Below are positions 49,036-59,352 of a DNA stretch of 64,000 nt, piece after piece (within the stretch, counting starts at the first letter, position 1; every line of letters begins with the position of its first letter). The DNA lies in assembly GCA_023091665.1 (NCBI GenBank), contig JALJCQ010000006.1, forward strand, positions 1,240,001 through 1,304,000. The letters run 5' to 3'. Both the position numbers and the translations under genes were made by a program. The notes under the pieces are model-generated. The model made no database searches, was not told the DNA's origin, and saw only the letters and a program-made list of their open reading frames with translations. Source of the DNA: Pythium myriotylum (lineage: Eukaryota; Oomycota; Peronosporomycetes; Pythiales; Pythiaceae).

Positions 49036-51075
49036 ATGGCTGCTGGATGGCCCCGCGCTCTTGTCGCGCGCCGCAAGACGTCGCTGGCTCGGCTCGCTCG
49101 ACGCGCGTGCTCCGCCGCCGGCTCCAGCGCCGACGTGCGCGTGTGGAACTCGCTCACGGGGAAAGCGGAGAGCCTGCCGCGCGCAGACGCCGTGACCCCG
49201 CACGTGCTCAAGTGGTACGCCTGCGGACCGACCGTGTACGACCGAGCGCACCTCGGGCACGCGCGAGCATACGTCTCGCAGGACATCCTGAGGCGCATCC
49301 TAGAGAAGCGCTTCCAGCACCATGTGTTCCTCGTCATGGGCGTGACCGACGTCGACGACAAGATCATCCAGCGCGCCAGCGAGCGCGGTGTGCCGTTTGA
49401 GCAACTGGCTCGGGAAGAAGAGCGAGAATTCTTCCGCGACATGGACGCGCTACACGTTCTCCCGCCCAACGCCGTCACGCGCGTGAGCGAGCACATGGAT
49501 GACATCATCGACTACGTCGCCAACATTCAGCGAAACGGCTTCGCGTACGAGGCAACGGACGAGTCCGGCGTCTACTTTGATACGAAACAACTCGGAGCCT
49601 CCTACGGGAAGCTAGATCCTGCCAAGACGAAGGATCGGGAGGCGCCTCGTGACGCCGTTTCGGATGATGACGGGAGCGACATTGGCAGCAAGCGAGATAA
49701 ACGCGATTTTGCGCTTTGGAAGTCTACGAAAGGAGCCCTTAATGAACCTTCATGGGAATCTCCATGGGGTAAAGGACGACCTGGATGGCACATTGAGTGC
49801 TCTGCAATGATCCACCGCGTACTAGGGAGACGTCTGGACGTACACTCAGGCGGCATCGATCTGAAGTTCCCGCACCACAACAACGAAATCGCTCAATGCG
49901 ATGCATATAACTGCTCTCATTTCCGCGACGGACAAGAATGGTGCCGCCATTTCATCCACTTTGGCCATCTCTACATTCGCGGCCTCAAAATGTCGAAGTC
50001 GCTCAAAAACTTCGTTTCGATCAAGGAGTTCTTGGCCCAGAGTGGACGAGATGGACCTGACCAATTCAGGCTTTTCTGTCTCCAGTACAAATACCGCGCC
50101 AATATTCACTACTCAGAAGATCGCGTTCGCGATGCCGTTGTCTTGATTGACCGCTTTCGAAACTTCTTGAGGAGTCTGGATGTCTACGGGACGCAGGCAC
50201 CAGAGCGTCGCACAAGTTCGAAGCGCTGTGGGCCTGAAGATCTAGAAATGCTCGATATGTTGTTCTCGTCGCGTGTTGCATTTGATGAGGCGCTTCGCGA
50301 TGATTTTGACACTCCGTTAGCTCTTAGTCGTGTTGTGGACCTAATCCGTCGAGCTAACGAGTACTTGATCCAACGCGGCTCCACTGCCCCGTCCGAGATA
50401 CTGTGGAATATTGCGAGCTTTGTGCTGGATGTGCTTGATGTGTTTGGTCTTGAGGGTTTACTACACGACTTCGCGTACCTCCGTGATGCACTCCGAATCA
50501 GCTCAGTGGCATCTGAAGAGCTGAGCCCTACTTTTCCGTCAAGTTCAGTATCCGCCTTGGCAAGTGAGCTCCAGCCCCACACTTTACTCTCGTCTCTCGT
50601 AGAGTTTCGTGCTGCCGTTCGTGAACAGGCTCTTTTGGATCCCAGCTCTCCATCCAATGCTGCAATCCTCAAGATGTGTGACGATTTGCGTGATCATCAC
50701 ATGCCCAAAATTGGCGTTCAGCTTGAAGATTTGTCGCCCGGTCGGTCATTTTTCAAACTTCTCACTACTGAGGAGCGTGATGCGGCGTTGAAAGTTGCAT
50801 CTGAGGCATCTCGATCCAAGAAGTCAACTCAAGAAGCATTGCTTGCCAAGCAAAAAGAATTTGAGACTCTCATGAGTATTGCTCCTGATCAACTCTTCCG
50901 ATTGCATAGCGAGTACGTTGGGAAATTTTCGCATTTTGACGACCAGGGGATCCCAACACACGATGCCGCGACAATGGAACCGCTAACAAAATCACAGCGA
51001 AAGAAGTTGCTTAAAAAGTTGGAGAAGCACACGAAGTCCTATATGAAGTACTGGCAAGTAAGAAAAGACCAATAG
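49036..51075 (+). CDS. CARS: Cysteinyl-tRNA synthetase
   Basis: A 679-aa class I synthetase that charges tRNA-Cys. Signatures: YACGPTVYDRAHLGHARAY with the HIGH-type HLGHA, VTDVDDKII, the zinc/specificity block FPHHNNEIAQ after HSGGIDLKF, WHIECSAM, and KMSKSLKNF. The SPWGKGRPGWHIECSAM context is the eukaryotic-cytosolic form. The N-terminal ~35 residues are Arg/Ala/Ser-rich without acids (ALVARRKTSLARLARRACS), which looks like a mitochondrial presequence, so one gene might supply both compartments. The C-terminus is Lys-rich (KSQRKKLLKKLEKHTKSY). ATG at 49036 is the first ATG; the frame extends 11 codons further upstream from a GTG. It lies head to head with MPS1 (222 bases between starts). 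Confidence 0.95.
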   Translation: MAAGWPRALVARRKTSLARLARRACSAAGSSADVRVWNSLTGKAESLPRADAVTPHVLKWYACGPTVYDRAHLGHARAYVSQDILRRILEKRFQHHVFLVMGVTDVDDKIIQRASERGVPFEQLAREEEREFFRDMDALHVLPPNAVTRVSEHMDDIIDYVANIQRNGFAYEATDESGVYFDTKQLGASYGKLDPAKTKDREAPRDAVSDDDGSDIGSKRDKRDFALWKSTKGALNEPSWESPWGKGRPGWHIECSAMIHRVLGRRLDVHSGGIDLKFPHHNNEIAQCDAYNCSHFRDGQEWCRHFIHFGHLYIRGLKMSKSLKNFVSIKEFLAQSGRDGPDQFRLFCLQYKYRANIHYSEDRVRDAVVLIDRFRNFLRSLDVYGTQAPERRTSSKRCGPEDLEMLDMLFSSRVAFDEALRDDFDTPLALSRVVDLIRRANEYLIQRGSTAPSEILWNIASFVLDVLDVFGLEGLLHDFAYLRDALRISSVASEELSPTFPSSSVSALASELQPHTLLSSLVEFRAAVREQALLDPSSPSNAAILKMCDDLRDHHMPKIGVQLEDLSPGRSFFKLLTTEERDAALKVASEASRSKKSTQEALLAKQKEFETLMSIAPDQLFRLHSEYVGKFSHFDDQGIPTHDAATMEPLTKSQRKKLLKKLEKHTKSYMKYWQVRKDQ

Positions 51076-51155
51076 AGATGTGTAAGTGCTCCGACGAAGA
51101 AGATACTATCAATTAGGTGGCTGGAGGTAAGAGAGTCGGAACTCTTCTTCGAGCT

Positions 51156-52366
51156 TCAACAGGCAATTGCAGCGTCAGTATTCGTCGGCCCACTGACCTG
51201 GCTTGGCGCGTGTGATAGCTTCGATGTCCCCGAGTGCACATAGGAATAACCCGATCGCTGGCGTTTGCGTTGACGCCACAACAGAACTGCAGCGACAAAC
51301 GCTCCTGCCAAAGACGCGATCAACACAAAAACTAGGGCATTTGCACTGGTGAGAGCGAACTGAGATTTCGCGGAACCAACGACGGCCAATGCAGTATCCG
51401 CTTCATCGTAGCAGACAGTGTCCTGATAACGCAAAGTGTTGATTCCTTTCGTGTGCTCGATGGCAATGACACAGTCTTCGGAGTTTCCCCCTTGTACACG
51501 AAAACGCACGTAGTGCATGGTGTCTCTGTCTACAACGGTGCTTCCATCTCCGTCGAACACAAGATCTTGTGCTTCGATTGCGTCATAGAAGATATGCAAT
51601 GAGTGGTTATGCTTGAAGGATCCTGGTGCTGAACGGTAAATTTGCCGCTGGATGTATGATGGTATCGATTTGATGGATTCATTCCGCCGAGGAACGTCAA
51701 TGTGCTCCAAGACATCACACGCAAGGCGCACTTGAGTCTCAGTTGTAGCGTCGTATTCCGTCTGCTCTTCTGTGGCCGCGTCAACGGCGTCACCAGTGGT
51801 GTTATAGCAGTCCATCGTCAGACGCATCACGGTAACATATGGTCGGTTATGGCCAAGCATTGCAGAATTAAACTGATACTTCATCAACACGAAAATGCGG
51901 TATCGCTGGGATTGCGTCTCCTCAACGAAGTCGATTCCAAGGCCTCCTGAGTCCAGCTCCTTCTCCATCATCTCTCCACGCACGTCGGTTTGCTACACCA
52001 GCACCGAAGTATCGAAACAATGAGAAAAGCTATCAAGTTCGGTGGTTGGGGTAAGCTTACCTCGGCTTTGAGAATACTCGAGATGTTGGCGAGGAGTGAA
52101 GTATGACCCAACTCTTGCACATACAACTCCAGGAACCTATCGACGATATCGACAACTACAGGCTCACCCGTGCCAACTGGAGTGAACACATCCGCCTTGG
52201 CTTCAGCTGCAGTAAAAAGTGGTGAATCGTCGATCGGCCCAAGAGGCAGCGTTGGGGCAATCGAAGGAGTTGGTTCAAGCGGTTCGTTCTTCGCGTGAGT
52301 AGCCTCGGTTCGTTCCCCACTGATGAGACTGCCGAGTAGCATACACCCGGCACTAATCAGCTTCAT
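51156..52366 (-). CDS. Type I membrane protein of unknown function
   Basis: Exons 52061-52366 and 51156-51992 join in phase 0 (LKAE to QTDVRGEM) for 380 aa. The N-terminus is a signal peptide (MKLISAGCMLLGSLISGERT). The lumenal or extracellular part (~280 residues) has paired cysteines (LACDVLEHID, DCYNTTG, DCVIAIEH, DTVCYDEAD) and Asn-linked glycosylation sites. One membrane segment near residue 320 (ALVFVLIASLAGAFVAAVLLW) is followed by a strongly basic stop-transfer sequence (RQRKRQR) and a Ser-rich cytosolic tail. The family is not recognised. It converges with CARS (80 bases between stops) and is divergent from the SLC1-like gene. Confidence 0.75.
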
Positions 52367-52679
52367 TTGTCGTTCTCGACTTGAATCCCACGAAGACTGG
52401 AAAATGGAAAGTGCTGACAGCCCTGTTGCATTTTGATACCCTTTCAAGATCGCGACTCTTCGGAGCGGGTCGGGTCCGCGGGTTTGCAATATGGATACCC
52501 GAAATAGGTGTTTCTAGGTCATCTTGACCGAAAGATCCTAGCATAAGGGTGTGGCCAATTTTGATGGTATTAATAACAGGACAACGAGGACAAAACGGAC
52601 ATGGCGTTTCCCGGATTGCTTGGCGAGCAGCATCGGCACATTCCAATTAGACTCGCAATTAGACTCGGAGTTGGCACCC

Positions 52680-54710
52680 ATGGAAGATCATCGAGAAGGA
52701 AGCAGCGGAGGCCGTCCGAAAGTGGTTCTCTTTCACGGACAGATCGATAACAGCCTCGGCGTGCAGAGTGAGCTAGATCTCGACCTTTATGATACAGATG
52801 AGATCCCAGACTCTCCGCATCAGCAGCATCCGGGGATATCTCTGAGCGGCATTCAGTCAATCCTCACTCGCGAGTCGCTTGCCGCTCCAACTCCCAACTA
52901 CGCCCGTGCTGCAGCAATCAAAGAAGACCACCCGAGTGACGTCGCTAGCACCTTATCATCGCAGCATCGCACGCACCGCGATAACGCAAGCTCTGCTGCT
53001 GGATCTGGTAGCACGAGGCGGCTCCATAGCAACCGTCCTGTGAATCCCCACCCAACAATCCGCACAAATTTCACGACGACTGGAGCCGTTGAGAGCGGGA
53101 GTACTCCGTACCTCGAAGATAACTACGAACAACTGTCAACACCACCAGGAGATCCTCCACACGTCCATCCAGAAGAGCTTTTGCATCCAGCCTTTGCTCA
53201 ACCGATTCGTAAGGAATTGTCGATGCGTGCAGAGTGGATGATCGGGTTGGTGATCGTGGGGATCGGCCTAGGCATAGCCATTGAGAGTCAGAATTCTAAC
53301 GCCCAGCTAGCCTACTGGCTTACGACGATTGGCGAACTGTACGTTCGGATGACAGCGTGTTTGACCTTACCGATGGCATTTTGTCAAGTAGTCACCTGCA
53401 CAGCGGAGCTTATCAATAACGCTACATTACGTCGTCTGTGGAAGCATGCGGCGTTTTACTTCATTTTGACAGCGTTCCTATCCTCATGGTTGGGCATCGC
53501 GTGTGCAACTGCCTTTCATTCGCATTTCGAACGCCATTCACCGAAGGATTACAGACTTGCCCACCCGAAGTTTGCATTCAAGTGTAACGACGGCCATTAC
53601 ATCGAACAGCAACCTTCGGGGATCGTCACTTGTTCGGGCACCACCGTGAACAAGAACACGACTTTTCCGCGACTGGTTGACGTGAATCAACAGCTGGGAC
53701 TTGAAGACTCCGTTGGGAACGTCGATATCAGTGGCTACGTGTTTGCCATGGTTGAGGTCTTCTTTCCACAAAACGTTGCCTACTCGTTGGCTCGCGACAA
53801 TTTTTTGAGTTCGATGATCATTGCCGTCGTTCTTGGCATAGCAATCGGGAAGAGCTACACGTGCCCAGCAGGCGAGATTCGCCGAAGCCAAAACCCACTA
53901 TTTCGCCTCTTTACTCACATGTACCTTTCGCTATTCGCGATGAACGAGTGGGTCCAGTTTCTTGCTTTGTGGGCCACAGTCCCAGTAATTGTTGGGGCAG
54001 TGCTGGTGATGCCTGATGTCACTGAAACTCTGTCCCTTACTCGTTATTACATCGCATCAGGATTGCTGGCGGCCTTCGGTCAGTGTCTAGTCGTGGTTCC
54101 AGTCATATTTTATATCGTTGTTCGTCAGAATCCATATCGCTGGATAGTCAAGATGCTTGCACCGATCAGTTACGGAATGGTACTCCAGAACGCATTCCTT
54201 TCTTTGCCGATGGCCACCAAGGCAGCTTTGCGGTCCAACGAGATATCTCCCCGTATCTTTGGTGCCGTGTACCCTGTTCTTAGCGCGCTCAATCGTAGCC
54301 ACTTTGCACTCGGTTGCCCCACAGCAATTCTGTACGTCGCGGCTTTCTCGGGATGCTCGGTCGAGATGAATGCATCCAACGTCTTCCTCATGTTTGGTCT
54401 AACATTTCTGGGGTGTTTCGGTGACACGATGTTACCGCGCACTGGCATGGCGTATTTCCTCATGATATGGCGTGCATTTTGCGCCAATGAAGACACCCCG
54501 TCAAGTGTGATCATGATCGGGACCATAGGCATTCTCATCTATCGAGTATCGGCATGCATTGGCACGACAACCAACTTGTTACTGGTTAGAATCATTGCAT
54601 GCGCTGTCGAGCGTGACAATGGTTTGCTCCAACAGCATGTCCGTCATCCATTCGGCCAACGTGATTCTGCATCCCACCCATCATCCGCACCAATCGCCTC
54701 ACCGCTCTGA
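52680..54710 (+). CDS. Divergent SLC1-type dicarboxylate/amino-acid:cation symporter
   Basis: A 676-aa membrane protein. The ~180-residue N-terminal part is hydrophilic and Ser/Asp-rich. From residue ~185 about eight to nine hydrophobic segments follow. SLC1-family blocks are visible: YVRMTACLTLPMAFCQVVTC, TLRRLWKHAAFYFILTAFLS, FFPQNVAYSLARDNFLSSMI followed by VVLGIAIG. The later substrate region (ALGCPTAILYVAAFSGCSVE, FLGCFGDTMLPRTGMAYFLM, ACIGTTTNLLLVRI) follows the order of the family's HP1-TM7-HP2-TM8 but lacks the usual NMDGT motif, so substrate and coupling ions cannot be predicted. A Cys-bearing extracellular loop (CNDGHYIEQQPSGIVTC) is inserted between TM3 and TM4. ATG at 52680 is the first ATG in frame. 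Confidence 0.75.
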   Translation: MEDHREGSSGGRPKVVLFHGQIDNSLGVQSELDLDLYDTDEIPDSPHQQHPGISLSGIQSILTRESLAAPTPNYARAAAIKEDHPSDVASTLSSQHRTHRDNASSAAGSGSTRRLHSNRPVNPHPTIRTNFTTTGAVESGSTPYLEDNYEQLSTPPGDPPHVHPEELLHPAFAQPIRKELSMRAEWMIGLVIVGIGLGIAIESQNSNAQLAYWLTTIGELYVRMTACLTLPMAFCQVVTCTAELINNATLRRLWKHAAFYFILTAFLSSWLGIACATAFHSHFERHSPKDYRLAHPKFAFKCNDGHYIEQQPSGIVTCSGTTVNKNTTFPRLVDVNQQLGLEDSVGNVDISGYVFAMVEVFFPQNVAYSLARDNFLSSMIIAVVLGIAIGKSYTCPAGEIRRSQNPLFRLFTHMYLSLFAMNEWVQFLALWATVPVIVGAVLVMPDVTETLSLTRYYIASGLLAAFGQCLVVVPVIFYIVVRQNPYRWIVKMLAPISYGMVLQNAFLSLPMATKAALRSNEISPRIFGAVYPVLSALNRSHFALGCPTAILYVAAFSGCSVEMNASNVFLMFGLTFLGCFGDTMLPRTGMAYFLMIWRAFCANEDTPSSVIMIGTIGILIYRVSACIGTTTNLLLVRIIACAVERDNGLLQQHVRHPFGQRDSASHPSSAPIASPL

Positions 54711-54817
54711 TAAACTTCGACTCGAGGTGATCACTTTGCATAACTATTAATCCGGCAAAAGAAGAAAGAAAGTTGGCTCCGTACAGACAGACTTTGTTCC
54801 CAATCTATCTTGTAGCC

Positions 54818-55220
54818 CTATGCGTTAACGAGTGCAATGAGAAAAACGACGCCGAGTGGTGCGTACGGAGATCGCTGAAACAAAACTATTGTGACGATGA
54901 TGAGTGGCAATAGATACAGCCAGTCGCGGATGGTTAGATCTTTGACGTCTTGGTAGCTGTATGGGATCGGAAGATGCCGAAAATATCGGGGCATATCACG
55001 CTGAGAACAAATCGATCCATAAACTCCCTCCACCATGTGAGACCGCCACGGAGGAACTCACCGTGAGGAAGCGACGCAACTCGCGCATCATCACCTTCCC
55101 ATCTCCATCATTTTGCACGCCGACGGTGTTGTCACAGAACTCCACGAAACGGCGCGCCGCTCGCCGCATCTTGTCCATCGCCCCGCGCACTCCGCGACGT
55201 CGCCGCTGGAAGACCGCCAT
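54818..55220 (-). CDS. Small membrane protein with one TM segment, two exons
   Basis: Exons 55062-55220 and 54818-55000 give 113 aa, with a GTGAGT..CAG intron of 61 bases. The N-terminus is strongly basic (QRRRRGVRGAMDKMRRAARR). Then NTVGVQNDGDGKVMMRELRR resembles half an EF-hand. The C-terminal half has a linker PIPYSYQDVKDLTIRDW and one hydrophobic stretch (LYLLPLIIVTIVLF) with a short tail. No family recognised. The gene starts 197 bases from the FAM228-like gene on the other strand. Confidence 0.6.
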
Positions 55221-55417
55221 TTCCTTTCTCGAAGAAACCCGGTGAATGAGATCTGAGACATTGAGTCGAATTCTGGCAACATTTGTGCAACATTAACTGA
55301 GCTGCACCAGACCGATCTGGTCCAAAACGGAGATCTAAAAAATGACACGACGGCGATGAGCCATTGGTTCGACCAGCCGCGAATCTCTCTGAGACCATTC
55401 GCTGGTTAGCCTTGAAT

Positions 55418-56478
55418 ATGAGCATGCGCGTGCATAATGCCGACCATTTCGAGGAACTGAGGCAGACGGCTTTGAAAGGGTCGAGCTCTCCACGGAGGTA
55501 CGCCAGACTAGACTCGCGCTTGGTTGGGATGTGATAACGAGTTAGCATTGGTTTGTCCCCAGCCACCACTCGATCCTCACTTCCAGTGAGCACCAGTCTT
55601 TCGGATCTTCAACGGTCTCGCCAAGCTCGAACAAGTCTTACGCGTCTGACCTTCTTCGCGAGACGCAGCAAAAGCGAGTGTTGATGAAGCACGAAATGTA
55701 CACTCGAGAACAAACCGTCTTGCGAAAAAAGTTGGCCGAGACTATCGCGGATAATCTTCAAAAGCAAAGAACGAAGCGAGATGCCCACTTTATGAAGTTG
55801 TGGAAAGAGGTCGACGATGGGAAGGCGCTCGCAGCAGAGTTACGGGAGAAGACCGGCATGCAAGCACAATCCAAGAAACGTCAAGTGCAACGCATGCATG
55901 GTGAATGGAGTGCAGACGTCTACCACAAGCTCAACGACCCGATCGTAAGCAAAGTAGCCGCAATGGATTCGAGACAACTGAACACACAAAAGCACGAGGC
56001 CTACCAAAAATTTATCGACATCACCAACAAGAAGGGTGGTCTCTTTCGCGACATCATCATCGAGAGTGAATACAATCCGTTGAACGATCTCAAGTACATT
56101 GCCTACCGTACTCCTGTGGACGACCCGGTGAAGCGTGTGATTCGCAGGAGAGAAGAAGAGGGGGCGATTGCTCAAGAGGGCACCACTGCCCGCAGCCAGC
56201 GGCCAGACACGTCGCCTCTCTGCCGTGCAGACAACCTGGACACGAAACTGTGGTCGCAAGGGGTCTTCGAGAGCACTCCGTACGGATACTTCCACAAGCT
56301 CATGAGCAGTCGGTTGGCGTCCGATGGCTCCTCCAAGACCCACTCGTCTCGCGTCCGTTTCGACCACTACGACGTCGAGCGTGGGCCGGAAATCCTTCGC
56401 CACGAGCTGCCGAGGGGCAAACGTACCTCGTTCGGCGACGACGTCAAGATCCGCCGGGCGACGCTGGAGCTCAAGTGA
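55418..56478 (+). CDS. FAM228-like protein
   Basis: Exons 55418-55497 and 55563-56478 join in phase to give 331 aa (the intron is GTACGC..CCCAG, 65 bases). The core EWSADVYHKLNDPIVSKVAA, QKHEAYQKFIDITNKKGGLF and ESEYNPLNDLKYIAYRTPVD resembles the FAM228 family of animals and flagellates: a helix, then a Y-x-x-F-x-x-x-x-N-K-K-G block, then a Y-(N/D)-P-L block. The N-terminal third is Lys/Arg/Glu-rich and helical. The C-terminus has the conserved-looking GVFESTPYGYF block. FAM228 function is not established; the distribution suggests a flagellar or cell-cortical role (inference). The first exon is the weaker part. Confidence 0.6.
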
Positions 56479-56875
56479 GTTTGGTGCTTGGGGCGAGCTG
56501 ATCCATGCCGCGTCACCCCCCGGGACTCAGACAGCTGGGCAGCGTCATCGCGCGTCGATGATGCCAGCCCGAGGGGTAGGGATGACGGTGCGCTTCGAAT
56601 TTGTGACATGATTCCTTGCACTTGGGTTTTGTATGGCTTCCCTCTGCGCAATCTCTCCAACGAGGGACGCGTCCCCAAGTTCTCGCCCTGGATCGGATCC
56701 GATCCGTTTTTCTGCTCCGCCCCAAGCAGCGCCTCACACTGGAACCACCCGCCGAGCGCGCAAGCCTCCTCGCCTCCCCCGTACGCCGCCGCCGCGCGCC
56801 GCCGTCTCGCCCGCTCGCTCGCTCACGCCGCTCTCTCTCCGCAGACCCTTCTCTCTCTCTCTCCACCCCACGACC

Positions 56876-58449
56876 ATGGCCGGCGCGATCGGACTTCGCC
56901 AGCAGGGCGTCGAGTACGTGCGCTCACGGCCCTCGTCGCCGCCGCTCCGCTAACCGCATCTCCCTGTAGACTCGACAGCATCATGCGCAGCACCGAAGGC
57001 GTCACGCGCAAGACCAAGATCGTCTGCACCCTCGGCCCCGCCTGCTGGTCCCAGGAGATGCTCGGCCAGCTCATCGATGCCGGCATGAACGTCGCGCGCC
57101 TCAACTTCTCCCACGGCGACCACGCCGGCCACGCCGAGACGCTCAGCCGCCTGCGTGGCGCGCTCGCGAGTCGACCGCACAAGAACGTCGCAGTGATGCT
57201 CGACACCAAGGGCCCCGAAATTCGAACGGGCTTTCTCCAGAACAAGGACAAAGTGCTCATCAAGAAAGGCTCGATCGTCGAGTTCACGACCGACTACGAG
57301 TTCCTCGGTGACGAAACCAAGATTGCGTGCTCATACCCGGAGCTCCCGCAGACAGTGTCGGTGGGAGGCAAGATTCTCGTGGCCGATGGCTCGTTGGTCT
57401 TCACCGTCGTGGAGATCAAGGAAACTTCCGTCATCGCCCAGGCTGACAACTCGGCCACGATTGGTGAGCGCAAGAACATGAACTTGCCCGGCGCCAAAGT
57501 GCTGCTGCCGACGCTCACGCCAAAGGACGAGGACGATCTGATCAACTTCGGCCTTGTGCAAGGCATCGACTTCATCGCGGCGTCGTTTGTGCGCACTGGC
57601 AATGATATTGACAACATCCGAGCGGTGCTGGGACCTCGTGGTCGCGCGATTAAGATCATTGCCAAGATTGAAAGCCAGGAGGGCCTCGAGAACTACGACG
57701 AGATCTTGGAGAAGACGGACGGTATCATGGTTGCCCGTGGCGATTTGGGCATGGAGATTCCACCAGAGAAAGTCTTCCTGGCCCAGAAGATGATGATCCG
57801 CAAAGCTAACATTGCTGGCAAGCCTGTGGTGACGGCGACTCAAATGCTTGAGTCCATGATCAAGTCGCCTCGCCCGACTCGTGCGGAGTGCACCGATGTT
57901 GCAAATGCCGTCTTGGATGGATCGGATTGCGTCATGCTTTCGGGAGAGACGGCAAACGGCGAGTATCCACTCGAGGCGGTGCAAATGATGAGCAAGATCT
58001 GTGTCCAGGCTGAGGGCGCGATCCACTACGACGAGCTGTACCAGGCCTTGCGCAACAGTGTGCTCGAGACCGCCGGTGCAATGAGCACTCAAGAGGCGAT
58101 TGCCTCCTCTGCGGTCAAGACTGGCATTGATATTGGTGCCAAGATGATTGTTGTGTTGACCGAGACGGGTACCACTGCGCGCCTCATTGCCAAGTATCGC
58201 CCGTCGCAACCCATTCTCGTCCTCACTGCGCTTGGCGAAACTGCTCGCCAGTCTGAAGGTTTCCTTAAGGGCACCCAGGCCCGCGTAATGGGATCCATGA
58301 TTGGCACGGACTCGATTCTGTATCGCGCGACCGATCTCGGCAAACAGTTTGGGTGGATCAAGAAGGGCGACACAGTGGTCGCCATTCATGGCATGCAGGA
58401 AGCGCGCGCTGGCTCCACCAACATGCTCAAGGTTCTTATCGTTGACTAA
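56876..58449 (+). CDS. PK: Pyruvate kinase
   Basis: A 13-codon exon (56876-56913) joins 56970-58449 to give 505 aa, the normal length. The enzyme makes pyruvate and ATP from phosphoenolpyruvate in glycolysis. Signatures in order: KTKIVCTLGPACW, NVARLNFSHGDH, MLDTKGPEIRTGF, IIAKIESQEGLENYDEIL, GIMVARGDLGMEIP (Mg/K site), VTATQMLESMIKSPRPTRAE, DGSDCVMLSGETANGEYP. The C domain with ALGETARQ and a GxTN-type end (AGSTNMLKVL) binds allosteric effectors in many members. The joined N-terminus MAGAIGLRQQGVELDSI is typical of the family; without the splice the first Met would be at 56983. There is a CT-rich tract just before the start. Confidence 0.96.
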
Positions 58450-59352
58450 GGAGCAACAACAACATGAGCTGACAGCGACTGTAGCTCCGTTTCGCGATTA
58501 CTAACATGTACTTTGAAGTCCTGATAAGATCTTGTCATTATTTCTTTGTACTCTTTGGCTTTTTGATGAGCCTACGTCAACTCATACGGCTGGGTTGTGC
58601 ACGACGGGGTCTCGACAAGCGCGGGATGCGCTGGGTGTCTTACTCCTTTCGCTTGCGATGGCTCACTTGCAAGCCGCGGCAAGGTTTTTCACGGGATCCA
58701 AGTATCACAAGTTGGCTGTGAAGCTGGTGCAATCGCCAGCATTCGAACTTCCTCTTTGCTCATAATTCGAATAAGGAAGCGGAGAAGCTTGTGTTCGCGC
58801 GATGATGCATTGTCGTGTTCTCGTCCTAATCGAATGGCATCCATCTCGATTCCATTCAAGTGTTTAAATTCCTTCTCTGCTTCGAGAAACGCGGCTTGCT
58901 CTTCAGACTGACGGAGTTTCGTGCAACAATGATTCGTAAGACTGGCCTCGCGCAATCGGCATCCAGCAGAATAACATTATTTCGTCGACTGAAGGTGGTG
59001 TCCGATGCGGAGGTCAATGCTGACGGCGCAATGATGGTATGTCGCTTCCAAGTCACTCGCTTTAGGTGGACCATCCCATAACGCCAGAGTCCTTGCTGGG
59101 CGAAGTCGTTCTCATTCGTCCACTCCTTAAAACCTGTATTGTCGACAGCAGAGCGCTCAGAGTCTCGCACAATCCCGTGAAGGAGATGTTCGGAGAAGCT
59201 GGCTCCTCAAGCGAGGACGAGTGGTCGCCGCCAGACCAGCTAAAGATTCCACCAGAAGAGAGAGTCAGACTCCGAATCAAATTAAGGATCGGTTTGTTTT
59301 TAGTCGGTCAAGCTCCCAATGCGTGCCTCATTCGTACTCTCAACTAAGATCT
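58450..59352. other. Region between pyruvate kinase and the NDK gene; possible small exons
   Basis: About 900 bases. Two signals may be coding but do not assemble cleanly: a minus-strand stretch 58689-58920 (SEEQAAFLEAEKEFKHLNGI, then HKLLRFLIRIMSKEEVRML), helical, preceded by an acceptor-like CAG; and a plus-strand stretch 59070-59280 (LLGEVVLIRPLLKTCIVDSR, then SSEDEWSPPDQLKIPPEERV). The plus-strand one could be an upstream exon of the NDK gene; the only obvious intron there would be 29 bases, too short. I leave both as unassigned. Confidence 0.3.

Noticed and set aside
57331..58389. 352-aa minus-strand frame across pyruvate kinase
   Set aside because: Antisense shadow of a highly biased housekeeping gene.
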